NCBI GenBank assembly: GCA_037892935.1
Contig: JAYXKI010000010.1
Location: 1,240,001-1,304,000 of the forward strand
Length of the DNA: 64,000 nt
Direction of reading: 5' to 3'
DNA from: Phlebopus portentosus
Taxonomy: Eukaryota > Basidiomycota > Agaricomycetes > Boletales > Boletinellaceae
Both the position numbers and the translations under genes were made by a program. Below are positions 11,001-24,958 of the stretch, in pieces. The stretch's first letter is position 1. Each line of letters starts with the position of its first letter. The notes below the pieces were generated by a model. It worked only from the letters and a program-made list of their open reading frames with translations, had not been told where the DNA came from and made no database searches.

Positions 11001-11476
11001 AACGTCCTTCCCTCAAATCGCTGAACCAGTGCACCAGGACATCCAACCAAGCACCGGTTATACCCACACCTACACCAGTTCCAACAACGACAAGCCAGAT
11101 GCGTGAAGATTCTAACAGAGGAAGGAGTAAACCACGAAGTCCACGAAACGATCGTAGTCGGTGCCGCCGGGAACGTTCAGCTGCTTCTTCGCGAAGCCAG
11201 TCTATGCAGTTATCAGCACGGATTCTTAAATGTCTGACAGAGCTGAGTATACCTATTGTGCTGCCATCACGGTACGTGACCTTCGTGTCTAAACGTGCTT
11301 TTGGTGTACTCAACAGTTCGTGATTGTCATGTAGTTCATAAACTTCCTCTGCAGGAGCTACCAATGGTTCTCTAGTCCAAGGATCATCCCAAGATTCAAA
11401 GGAATCGTGTCTTTAAGAACGGTTATTTCAATGTTGACGAATGGAAAACAGTTTCTCACTCCGCATCGTGTTGCAT
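8066..11476 (-). CDS. CLC-type chloride channel / chloride-proton exchanger (Gef1-like)
   Basis: Many short exons encode a CLC protein. Exon 1 starts at 11476 (MQHDAE) and joins across an intron to HDSFESWDDPWTREPLVAPA. Core motifs appear in order: WLREEAAERSRRHRLR, then HTGIPEIKA made by a splice near 10620, then GKE|GPLVHVSCC split by an intron near 10330-10400, then GSPLGGVLFGLEELDVF, GIFLPTIAIGACLGRAMG near 9270 and PGFYAVIGASAMLGGVTRMT. The C-terminal part (8600-8066) holds CBS-type regulatory sequence and ends KVVFEAR. Both the gating Glu (GKEGP) and the internal Glu (LFGLEE) are present. These are the residues that mark exchangers rather than pure channels, so an intracellular Cl-/H+ antiporter in Golgi or endosomes is likely. 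Exons around 9500-9900 were not joined base by base. Confidence 0.88.
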
Positions 11477-11671
11477 GTTGGTGGTGGTCAGTAGTAAACA
11501 GCCATAAATGGACGCGATCAGCTCCAATGCAGTAAATACAATATGTAAGAAGTCAAGTGCATGCAGTTGAATGACTTTGTTATCTCAGAATTACATTCTT
11601 CTACACGAGCAAATGCCGGGAAAAATAGTCGAACAAAGCAATGAAATATCCCCCCCAAGCACAGCAATGGA

Positions 11672-12197
11672 TCACGATCTTTCAACCTTCTTGAGGTTAC
11701 GGTGAATTTCCGCCTTGACCACAGTTACACGGTCAATAAGCTTCTTCACGACGGCATCTTTATTTTTCTCGTAGGATTTCGTGATCTCTTCCAGTTTTTC
11801 ATCAGTCTCCTTGTCAATAGCGGACTGGGAGTTTTGAGTAGTGCCTTGTCGCTGTGGCGCACATATCAGCATTTGGATTAAGGACGAACGAAAGCAGGTA
11901 CATACCGAGGCTTCAAATGCTTTAAACTCTTCCTCCTTCATAGCTTTATACTCTTCAATCTCTTTGTCTGCTTCAGTGCGAGCATCCTTTAATCTCTGCG
12001 CACGATCTGAACCATGTTAATCAGATTAACGCGCCACGGCAAGCAAGCAGGTAGACACACATTTACGGGCTTCCTCAACAACCCTCTTGGCATCCTTCTC
12101 CGCGTCGAAGAGTGTTTGAATTCCAGGGTTTACAGTGGTGGCCTACAATAATAAGCATGAGCTCGATTCTGTATAATAAATGAAGGACATTGACCAT
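11672..12197 (-). CDS. VMA10: V-type proton ATPase subunit G
   Basis: Subunit G forms the peripheral stalk of the V1 sector that links ATP hydrolysis to proton pumping in vacuole and endosomes. The first coding exon is only ATG (12197-12195), with a GT donor directly after it. The next exon reads ATTVNPGIQTLFDAEKDAKR, the hallmark N-terminus of the family, followed by VVEEARK. Later exons give MKEEEFKAFEAS and, across an intron, DEKLEEITKSYEKNKDAVVK and the end HRNLKKVERS. The protein is about 115 residues, almost all helix, as expected. It is divergently transcribed from symplekin across 182 bases. Confidence 0.92.
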
Positions 12198-12379
12198 GGT
12201 GACAGACGGTCAAGAAGAAGAGGCGTGACGAAAGAGGAAAGTAGTTCCTGCGTGATGTCCCGTGGTCCGTCACTGTCAAGTGCTCGACGCGTCTCTCGCA
12301 TTGTCAAGAGGCTCTGAGCTCCCTCGCTCTCCTCAGGGCATAGCATGAGAGGGTGTTGACGACGCTAACTACATCAAAC
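12198..12379. promoter_or_regulatory. shared intergenic promoter, VMA10 / symplekin
   Basis: Only 182 bases separate the two start codons, so both promoters and 5' leaders must overlap here. No obvious TATA box is visible. Inferred from gene layout only. Confidence 0.5.
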
Positions 12380-15300
12380 ATGGATCCATTACAAGCCCTT
12401 CAAGCAGCCTATTCAGTCCCTGCAGACTCTCAAGAACAGGAAGAGCTCTTGTCTACACTTCGTGAAAACCTCGAAGCAAACCCGTCCTATATCCCCGTGC
12501 TCTGCTCGAGTCTTATCAGGGGTCTTCTGGGTGTGCAAGATTCGTTATTAAGACGGTGGACTCTTGACCTGCTACACTATGGGATAAGCAAGTCGAATTT
12601 ACCTGTTGAAAAGCGGACAGAGCGTGCGTGCCCTGCAAGTTCATGCACTAACCTTGAAGTCTCATAGATTTGCCGCGTTCCAGTTGCTTCTCAGTCATTA
12701 GATGTTCTCGCAGGCCTTCTTCGTGACCCGAATCCAGTGATTGTCAAGACAACTGTACAATGTTTCGGGACGGTATATCCTCTACTATTTCGACACTTGT
12801 GAGTTTCAATACTTGGCGTGGTCTTTTGTAACAGTTTACTTATCATGATGTTCAGGTGCTTAAATCGCAATCTACGACCAATATGGGAGACGTTGGTGGC
12901 TTGCAAAGCTCGAATCCTCGACATGGTGTGGTCAGCCGCGACGTCGACAGGGTTGAAGCTTGTCGCATTGAAATTTATGCAGCGAGTTATTCTTGTCCAA
13001 ACTCGAGGAGTATCGGATCCAAGAGTGAGCTTTAAGCTACTTGATATACTTGATGGCCTCCTTGATGTTTCTCTGAGCAGCTTCAAAAACCAAACGATCC
13101 GAATCTCTCGTTTTGCCCTGCCGATCATCCATTTATCAATGCTGCCCAGCTCGAGGCAGAAGGACAAAAGCTAATGGAGAGTGTCATCACAATATTTTAC
13201 ACCATGCCGTGAGTTCCAACCACTCCGTGTCGGAATGCGTATCTCAGATTTCCCACAGAAACCCGGACATGATGGCAGCTGTGGTGAACAGTTGGGGCTC
13301 TCTCGCAAAGCAAAGACCGACTTTAGCACACATCATCATATCCGCACTCGCTAGCTGGAATCCGGGAGCCATCTATCATTTCCCTGCCGCGCAAGTACGG
13401 AGCGTAGAAAAAGCTGTCCGAATCCTGTTGATACACTTCTCTCGGTACGATACATTACATCGTGCATTGCTATATTGCTGATATTGGCATTGCAGCATCC
13501 CTCAACTCCATACTACATATGCTCACCAGATCAACGAGTCATTGTCTCAGCAAGCTATCCGGATGGAACAGGCGGCCATCAACGAGCGAAATCGCAAGGC
13601 CGTAGCTGCTGCAGAAGCAAGCCGCAAGCGTACCATTAGCGCTCTCAGTGATGAAGCCAGCGAAGCGAAACGATTAAAAACAGAGCATGAGCCTTCGTCA
13701 AACGTGGCCTCCATACTGGCGAATTTCGACTTCTCGGCCCTTCCTCATACCCTAGTCACCGACCTCGTCGTATCGAATCTTCAGATTTTGACGGAACCAA
13801 CCCTTACCGCTGCTGTTCAGGTAAGTCGGCTGTAAGATTGTAAAGTGTAGTTTACTGAAATCTTTTCCAGAAATATAGACAACAAAATGGGCTTCGACTC
13901 CCCACGGCAGCTTCTCAGACGCCACCGCCTACTGATGCAGAATCCTTACAACCTCCACCCGAAAAGCCTGTAGTGAAAGCTGAGCCGATCGACCCTCTAG
14001 CTATGGACATGGGAGACGAAGAGGTAGATTATGAACCCGATCAATTGAATGAAGAGGTGCGCGTCTCCATCGTTGGAGCTATGTAAGTGTCCATAATCGA
14101 ACTTCCGTTAGATCTCGGAGAAGGTCGGTCTACAGCCCGATATAGCTGAAGGTGTAGAGCTTATAGACATCGACGAGGCGCTCAGATTTGCTGAGTTCCG
14201 TCTACCTCCACCCCGCGAATTCTCGGAACCGGAGCAGTGTGCTCTCGTGCGACAGTCCATGTCGCGGATATGGGAGACGAGTCGAGAATTTATGCCGCCG
14301 AGTGAAGCTGCCGCGAACTCACATCAACCTTCTCATGGTGCACTAACACAGGATCTATGGATGTTGCTGTTAGTACGAATGATTACGCGAGTCAACCTAG
14401 AAGATGAGGAGTCCAAAAGCGAAGAGGATAATGCGGAGAATGAGAGACGGGAGTCTATGGAAGTGGACAAGGCTCCGAGGCGAGAGCGAATTAGACAGGT
14501 CTTGTTTGATTATATCCTTACGGATTTCCCTTCGAGGTATGAGTCTTCTCTGAAATGGAATCTTAAGCCCAAGTTCACGTGCCCATTTAGAGAGCGGCTG
14601 GCTGTGACGTGGATGAATGAGGAGTGGTACAATGACAAAATCAAAAGCTCTAGGGAACCCGACTGGGTAAATCCAAGTTTACCGCTTGATTGTAGTTATC
14701 CCTCTTACTGGTTTGACAGTATCCAACATACCCGCTATGGGTGCAGAAACTGGTGAATGCGTATGAACCCATGATAGATGCGAAGGACCGGACTTTATCG
14801 AAGTTCCTTCTTGACATACCCTTCGTTCCTCAAGAAGTTCTGAACTTGCTTCGAGACCTATGCGTAGAGCACGATCGGTACGTAATATTATGTTTCTTAC
14901 CGGCGGATACTCTAATTAAGTCGTACCCATTGCTCGTAGTATGCAAGTAGGATTCACTACACTTCGCGAATTCGTAATACAACGAGCACCTTTGCGAGCT
15001 CAGGCAATGAAGAACCTCCTGGATTTAACAACGCATTCAGGTAATCTTCTAAGTAATCTATTCAGAAATGGATCACTGAAGGTCCGGGACAGACAAGGTC
15101 ACGCGCGGTGCAGCGATCATCACGGTTAAACGTTGGGTGCCGGATGTTCAGCCCATGGGTGACATGGTCCGAACTTTCGCCCTTCGGTTGCTTCGTCGCC
15201 TCCAGAAGCAGCCTATCGGTGGTGCTCAGGCTAACGGGCGCTCGAAAAGCGAGGATGGGCATGACGATTCAATGGAGGATGGAGAAATGCCTCAGGAGGA

Positions 15301-16634
15301 AATGATCCAGACAGAGTTTCTTCCAGAACGGGTGGAGTTGCCAGCTCAGAAGGCGCAGGTCCTTCAGCATGTCGAGCTAATATTTGCTTTATGCGTCAAG
15401 TGTCCGGAGTTCCTGAACGAGTGAGAATCCAATTCTGCGTTTTAATGGAAGTGGTCGTGTGCTCACGATTCTGACAGGATATTCGATGCATACGGCCAAA
15501 TGGATACGTCCGTGCAGGAGGCAATTCAAGGTCTCATCACAGCCCTCATAAGATCCCTCGGACCAAACCATGGGAAGCTGCTGTCACTTATGCGCACTTT
15601 CCCGCCTGGCGCGGAATCGCTGGCCTTGAGAGTTCTGAACATCTTCACTGAAAACAACCGACCGACCGCGCCGCTAGTCTCCCTCGTCAAGTCGCTTGCC
15701 ACCGAACGTGATCTTGATCCTCGCTTCCTCATTCCTATTATTGCCGAGATGGATAAGGTATGTTTATAGCATGTTTTGATAGTGGGTGACGATCGAGTTG
15801 AGAATGTGATAGGCGGATATCATCAAGCACCTTCCACGCGTTGTGTCTATGCTAAATGGTACTGCAGAAGTTAAGCAGCTCGTCAAGAGCGTGTTTGAGT
15901 CAATCGTCACAACACCGCCCCAGACATTCGGAAGCGTCACCTCCAACTTGCCGCGTGTCCGACAGAGCGAGTTGCTCACTCCTGCAGAATTGATGGTGTT
16001 GTTACACGAGGCCGAAAAGGAGATAGGGCTGAAGAGCACGATTGAAGGTATGATTGTTGTACAGCATTATGTCATGATGACAATCTGACGTGCTGTTGCA
16101 AAAGCTATTGGCATCTGCTTCTCGATGACCGATGTTTTCCGATCTGAAATTCTTGCGGTCGTGATGCAGCAAATCGTGGATGAACCGGTACTTCCGGTGC
16201 TGTTCTTGCGAACTGTGAGCTGGTTTGCTTTCTCGCATAGATAGTGACATGATTCTGAAAACGTCATCAATCAGGTCATTCAGGCTGTCACTACTTACAA
16301 GTCCTTAGTTGGCTTCGTATCAACTACCCTCCTTTCTCGTCTCATCACCAAGAAGATCTGGACGAATCCCCCATTATGGGAAGGGTTCATTCGATGCGCG
16401 AAAACGATTGCTCCTGCCAGTTTCGGCGCGTTGCTTCAGCTACCCAAGGATCAACTGCGTGAACTTGTAGATAAGCAACCGGGACTGAAGGCCGGCCTTC
16501 GCGAGTTTGTGCTGAAGAAGGCTGGCAACAAGGCTCGCCAGGCTGGGTTCCTTGATCTTTTCGGTGATGATCGAAGCCACAGCCCCGCACCGCAACCGCA
16601 AGCCGAGCCGATTCCTGCTGCTCCTAGTGCGTAG
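12380..16634 (+). CDS. symplekin / Pta1, mRNA 3'-end processing scaffold
   Basis: Symplekin (yeast Pta1) is a nuclear HEAT-repeat scaffold of the cleavage and polyadenylation factor. The start at 12380 gives MDPLQALQAAYSVPADSQEQ. The N-terminal domain continues with VLAGLLRDPNPVIVKTTVQC and the family signature AALKF-like stretch LKLVALKFMQRVILVQTRGV followed by SDPR. An intron then joins to LQKPNDPNLSFCPADHPFIN. A Lys/Arg patch (EASRKRTISAL) and an acidic linker follow. The C-terminal symplekin region includes WMNEEWYNDKI, FGLVPL-like helical repeats at 15500-16250 and a tail ending KKAGNKARQAGFLDLFGDD plus a Pro/Ala-rich end (stop 16634). About a dozen short introns interrupt it; those checked keep frame. 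Confidence 0.88.
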
Positions 16635-17178
16635 ACAACGTGCATTCGGCGTGCGGTCCTACTTCACAATTTTCAAGTCATATTTCTTGCGCAATATTGG
16701 ATTCTACACCTCCTAGGCTGTCCAATTTTTATTAAAATATTCGATTACTGTTTTAGCGTAGGGTTCCATTATGAATGAAACGTAGATCAGGACCATAAAG
16801 GGGTGGCTAAATGCCGCGGCAGGTCTCACCGACCGAAGGGGTCAACCGCAGAATCAATTACATATTTATTGGCGTAAATGTCTTTGTATGAAATGAAAAT
16901 CGCGACATAAATGTAGACCTCGCTCTATTTCTGACCATCATCTCCCCCCCAGTATCACCCGTCCCGCTTGCACAGCGACGACGACGATCTTCCCACTGCA
17001 CCGGCTTGCGGTGTCGTATATCCGGACACGGAGTGACTACTAGTTCGAGTTATCTCGGCACGGCTTTCCAGCTTCTTGCCAGTGCCCAGCATCTCCGTCG
17101 CAACTCTCCTTGCAAGCTGGCTTAGGTAGCGAGGCCACGTAACTCAGTGAAACCTTAGGTTTTCTTTTGGTTCGAAGC
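16635..17178. other. symplekin 3' flank and MAP-kinase 5' region
   Basis: No gene is seen. The right half is pyrimidine-rich (around 16920-17060), typical of a long fungal 5' leader before the kinase start. Confidence 0.4.
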
Positions 17179-20215
<3,037 letters not shown>

Positions 20216-20646
20216 TTGACTGGTCGATGCCAGTAACAGTAACGACTTCAACTCTACATTCCTCCCTCAACCAACGATCATCTTATCAAGCCCAAGTCTA
20301 AACTATCATCATTAGCATTCCTTAGAGATCTACTCGACAGATTTATCGAGTTCTTTCGTATCTATCTTCTCCCCCCTTTGACTAAATTGCATATACACAC
20401 ATCACGTTCTTTTCTCTTGCAAAAATATTACTTAGATCTAAACATACATGTATACATGATCATTTTGTTGATGTTTCGCTCGCTTCCTGGCTCGTCGTCT
20501 TGTATTCTCTAATTATGCAGCTGCTCTCAGTCATAAAATAAAACAATATGCTACAACAGATTGTTGGTGTGTGTGGGTCCTTGGGATGTGTCTTCAAGAG
20601 TACATGAGTGGAATGAGTTGAAATGCAAATACAGAGATGAGATGGT
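20216..20646. other. convergent 3' region between MAP kinase and NBP35
   Basis: AT-rich with T-rich and AATAAA-like stretches (near 20535), consistent with two opposing 3' ends. No gene seen. Confidence 0.4.
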
Positions 20647-21804
20647 TCAATCTTCTCCCAGAATGTCTTTTATCCCTAAAATCACGCAGAAATGAGCCTC
20701 ATGTTACAGGCAAATTTGGAATATTACTTACGATCGATAATGTCTAAGTATGCTGAAGTGGCAGGACTATCCGGGTATTCATCCAAGAAACTGACGCCGT
20801 AATCCGCACTCTTGCCTATTCGAGGATCGAGTGGACAGAACCAAGCAATTCGACCTTCATCTCCTCTGCAAGGCGCTTTGCACCGCCCGTAGTGGGTTTG
20901 AAGATCTGCGACTCGGTCTTACATGACGGGCACACGAAACCGCTCATGTTTTCTACAACGCCGAGAACGCGCACGCCAACTTTTCGACAGAAGTCGATCT
21001 CGCGTCGGACGTCTTGAAGTGCGACTTCTTGTGGAGTGGTGATCACAACTGCACCATCAATCCCGTTTTCCTTAAGATATCGTACGACGGAGAGGTGTTC
21101 GTCGGACGTCCCAGGCGGCGTGTCGACTAGAAGATAATCAAGTGCGCCCCAATCTACATCTTTGAGGAACTGGGAGATAAGACCGTTCTTCTTCGGTCCG
21201 CGCCACATTACGGCAGAGTTTGAGGAAGGAAGCATGAATCCGACGGACATGGCGGAGAGGTTGTCGGAGACGTAGACTGGTGACCACCCTGTTGAGGATG
21301 CGTGCACCTGTTCAGACGCTATACCTAAGATCGTTGGTATTGAAGGACCGCAGATGTCTACGTCCATAATCCCTGTCTAATTCAAATACTTAGTCTAACC
21401 GTTTCATGGATAGTATCAATGAATAAATACGACTGTACCTGAGACTCCTCATCCGCCGCGAACGCCCACGCCAGCTGCGCGCAGAACGTGCTCTTCCCAA
21501 CTCCGCCCTTTCCACTTAGGATCAAGATCTTATGCCGTACGTTTGCCATTCGAGCGCGAATGAATGGGAGTGCTGGGTCAGGTCCCTTGGGTTTGTCGGA
21601 TGCGCATATATCTTGGTTAGCGCATCCTGCGCAGGCGTCGGCTTTGCCCGCGAGATCGGAGTCGACGCCAGGGCAGTGCTCAGGTGCGTTTGACGGAACT
21701 ACGGAGGGATCTGGAACTGCGATGGGCTGGGAGACGGCCAACATGGTGGTCGGTGAGTGAGCTGCTGGATGAGCTGCTGGATGAGAGTTGGGGTTAGAAA
21801 TCAT
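20647..21804 (-). CDS. NBP35: cytosolic Fe-S cluster assembly scaffold Nbp35, with one-base frame break
   Basis: NBP35 is a P-loop ATPase that with Cfd1 builds 4Fe-4S clusters in the cytosol. Exon 1 is 21804-21439 and exon 2 starts at 21376 (join [11 protein letters not shown]). Visible are the N-terminal cluster C-x13-C-x2-C-x5-C (CPG...[13 protein letters not shown]), the P-loop [25 protein letters not shown], and the C-terminal CPSC of [11 protein letters not shown]. After VELLGSV the frame hits a stop, but the expected tail [20 protein letters not shown] runs on one base out of phase from about 20834. It then splices correctly to [10 protein letters not shown] and a stop at 20647. A lost C in a CCC run would explain it. 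The start could also be the Met at 21744. A 12-base tandem repeat near 21763 encodes PAAHPAAH. Confidence 0.88.
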
Positions 21805-22224
21805 ATCATCTTGCGTCGATCTCCCGATTCGGACATGATAATCTTCCCGGATGATTTTTTTCGAAGCTTTTATGACCAGTGACGACTGATTCAACTGATG
21901 GTGCTGGTGGGAATACTGAACCGTGGATGCTGATGTTGTCTGTTTTTTAAGTGTATGTTTCCTTATACCATGCAATTTTCTTCGCCATTTGAATATGCAT
22001 TTCAGCCCCTGTATCGATAAGATGATCGGAGGGAAGACAGTTTTAAGCCGAAGAAGTCGCTGTGCCTGAACTTGATCAATTTGACATACCATGGAGTGAA
22101 TATATAATGACCCCGCCCGAGATTATGGTCCCTCGTGGACCTCCTTGTCTTCCACCTTCACGATTAGCCTCCCGCCGTCCTTGCCTGCGACGAAGGAGTG
22201 CGAGACAAGGTCAAAACAGTTACC
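21805..22224. promoter_or_regulatory. divergent intergenic region, NBP35 / SLC35F-type transporter
   Basis: 420 bases between two start codons pointing away from each other. It must hold both promoters. The NBP35 frame stays open upstream to 22092, but no better start is evident there. Confidence 0.45.
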
Positions 22225-23883
22225 ATGCCGGACATCTCTGTAATCAACGATCAACCAACCTTGGCACGAACTGACTCAAAGCATTCCATCGCCGAGTCTG
22301 TATCCAAGTCTGTACGAAACTCGACGAGCAGTGAGACAGAGCAACTCCCGACTGCGGTGGCTAAGCGTCGGCCGCCGATCGACTACAGTTCTCCTTCTGC
22401 ACTTGCAAAGAGCACTTGGGCCCGTTTCAAGAGCATATGGACTCGCAGATTCACCTTGTCCCTCCTCGCAGGACAAGTTGTCTCATTTTGTATCACTGCT
22501 ACGAATGTGACGACAACAGAGCTAGTGGGCAGGAACTGGTCGCTTCCGACAACGCAATCATGGTTCTTGTGAGTCAATCACTATCATTCGAAGTACGATC
22601 GAAATTGACACTAGGAATAGATACTTCGCTTTATTTGTGACCTACACACCATACACCATTTACCAATGTGAGCGACTATCTTTGACTGTCATGGCCAATA
22701 TGTCCCGACACTGAATGATCCTTAGACGGACCGAAGGGGTGGGGAAGGATGATTTTCCGAGATGGATGGAAATGTGCGTTTGATTGTGATTTGAAGCAAT
22801 AAATCAACGGCGTACTTATATGCAGATCTCATACTGGCCGTCTGCGATGTTGAGGCTAACTTCCTTGTCGTCAAAGCATACAATTACACGACTCTGCTAT
22901 CGTGTATGCTGCTTGATGCGTGAGTTTGGTGATCTTGATTGTTTTTACGTTGGATTCTAATACTTCGTTGTGATTCGTTCTGATTAGTTGGGCGATTCCG
23001 GTCTGTATGTTACTCGCTTGGCTCTATATGCGACCCAAGTACACTTGGACGCAACTACTTGGAGTACTGGTCTGCATCGGAGGTCTCGGTATGACCGTTG
23101 CATCCGACCACATTACCGAGAAGGACTATCCTGCTAGTAATATGGTACTTGGCGACATCTTCATGATCATAGGGGCCTCATTATACGGCTTCAGTAAGTA
23201 TCCGCTGTGTATTACCTTGAAAGTTGTTCCCTGATTCTTACTCCCTTTATCGTCTAGCGAATGCAACCGAGGAATTCCTCGTTCGTCAGCGACCGCTTTA
23301 TGAAGTCGTTGGCCAGCTTGGAATGTACGGCATGATCATCAATGGAATCCAAGCTGCTGGACTGGAACATGAGGACATGCGCAGAGCCAGCTGGAGCGGC
23401 GAGAACATCGGGCTGCTATTTGCGTTTACTGCGGCTATGTATGTTCTGTACACCGTCGCGCCTCTCCTGTATCGCCTGGCTTCGTCGCCGTTCTACAACA
23501 TGTCGCTTTTAACGAGTGATTTCTATGGCTTGCTCTTTGGGCTGTTCCTCTTCGTAAGTGATATAGATATGTTTTTTTATGCTTGTGGTCATTGATGGCT
23601 TGTTTATAGAATTACAGCCCATTCTGGCTATACTTCATCGCATTTGCAGTTGTCTTGCTCGGACTCGTCATCTACTTCTGGAGTGCAATGCGTTAGTTCC
23701 TCATTTTCTGCCTTTATGGGATTTATTAACTAACCTCTGGGAACAGCGGAAGAGCAAGGCAAATTGGATCCGCGCGCACCAGCATACGTCAAGGCGCGAA
23801 GCGCTCGTACCCCAAGGGACCTGGAGTTCGAAGGCGCCGCCCGCTCTAGAGAGAGTATCGACATTGGAGTCCCCCAAGGATAG
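22225..23883 (+). CDS. SLC35F1/F2/F6-type multi-span membrane transporter
   Basis: The start at 22225 reads MPDISVINDQPTLART, a soluble N-terminus of about 80 residues. Then come roughly ten membrane spans spread over short exons: FTLSLLAGQVVSFCITATNV, YFALFVTYTPYTIYQ, then LILAVCDVEANFLVVKAYNY, the SLC35F signature TTLLSCMLLDAWAIPVCM, LLGVLVCIGGLGMTVASD, GDIFMIIGASLYGFSN and later spans to WLYFIAFAVVLLGLVIYFWS. The C-terminal tail from 23749 reads PEEQGKLDPRAPAYVKARSA and stops at 23883. The family belongs to the drug/metabolite transporter superfamily. Substrates are mostly unknown, so no substrate is assigned. It is probably a Golgi, vacuole or plasma-membrane protein. Confidence 0.88.
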
Positions 23884-24043
23884 CAAGGTCTGAAACTATT
23901 TACGTGCATGGGGATTTGTGTTTATCAGATGCGTATCTAAAGCTTGGGGTTCCTGCGTTGTAACTTTTGGGTCATAAATGAAGAAGTTGAACGATGAGCG
24001 CCTTCATTGTTTCGAAGAGAATAGCGTTTGAGGCGTGAGAAGA

Positions 24044-24433
24044 TTATTTTATTGACAAAAATAGATTCCGTCTCGTCTTCGTCTTTTCGCTTTGCCACCG
24101 GCAAGTAATGCCGCCATCCAAACGTTTCACTTCGTGCGACTCCACTTTGAACGGTAGCCGACTATAATCCCCATACAAGTGAGAAATGATATTAGTCCAC
24201 ACTGGAACATTTACCTCGCCAGAGTTTTCTAGTTTTCCATTGAATCCATTCAAGTGTTGTGGGGTTCGAACGCTGTGTCTTCTCTTGCTTCCATCTTCCC
24301 AGTTCCCCACATAATTCTGACAGCTTGGCCGCGCTCGGCAAGCATCATCGCAACAGGCCGAATCACGCGGTTGGAGACCAAGAAACGGAGTCCATCGGGG
24401 AAGCATAGTGTAGGTCTTAGTGAGCGTAAACAT
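24044..24433 (-). CDS. weakly supported open frame of 129 residues
   Basis: An uninterrupted frame from an ATG at 24433 to a stop at 24044. It is Cys-rich in the first third (SACCDDACRARPSCQ) and basic at the end. No domain is recognised, and no intron or conserved block supports it. It could be a fast-evolving small gene or chance. Its 3' end lies opposite the transporter's 3' end. Confidence 0.25.
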   Translation of the reverse strand: MFTLTKTYTMLPRWTPFLGLQPRDSACCDDACRARPSCQNYVGNWEDGSKRRHSVRTPQHLNGFNGKLENSGEVNVPVWTNIISHLYGDYSRLPFKVESHEVKRLDGGITCRWQSEKTKTRRNLFLSIK

Positions 24434-24958
24434 CGCTCACCCTATCAACATGCTTCTGCCGCCTTTTCTTTCTATGCTCCCCTGGTTTAGACCGGGGAAG
24501 TATCGGGAAATTATATCTTCCTACTGAGAGAGCGGAAATGGCTATTATGGTATGAATGAACCGCTCTATACCGCCATTATATGAGCTTAATGAGACTAAT
24601 GAGGTTTGACTACACCCCGATCATTCCGAAGCGCGTAGACAGGATCTACTACATAGTAACGCTCCTCACCACACTGGCTCGATAGTTCTTTATGACTTTC
24701 GCGCTACTTTAGGAGTTTTGGGGTTTTGAGGATAAATGAGCGTCACTTGCTGTGCTCCGCGAAGAATCGGGATTCGTTTACTTGATTGGCTTATTGCTTA
24801 GACTATATTCAGACGTGCTTTGGTATTTTTGATATTATTGTGCTGCAGGGGATATAAGAGAGACCTCAGGGACATCCAACACCGGAATACTAGTGCTATC
24901 ACTGAGAACGCTTCAATCTCAGGAGGTAAAACCTTATCGGGAGCAGCTTCCACCACAG
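24434..24958. other. intergenic region before the oxygenase
   Basis: No gene seen. A stretch near 24530-24600 repeats short motifs (GAGCGG/CCGCTC and ATGGC/GCCAT) but forms no clean hairpin. Confidence 0.4.
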
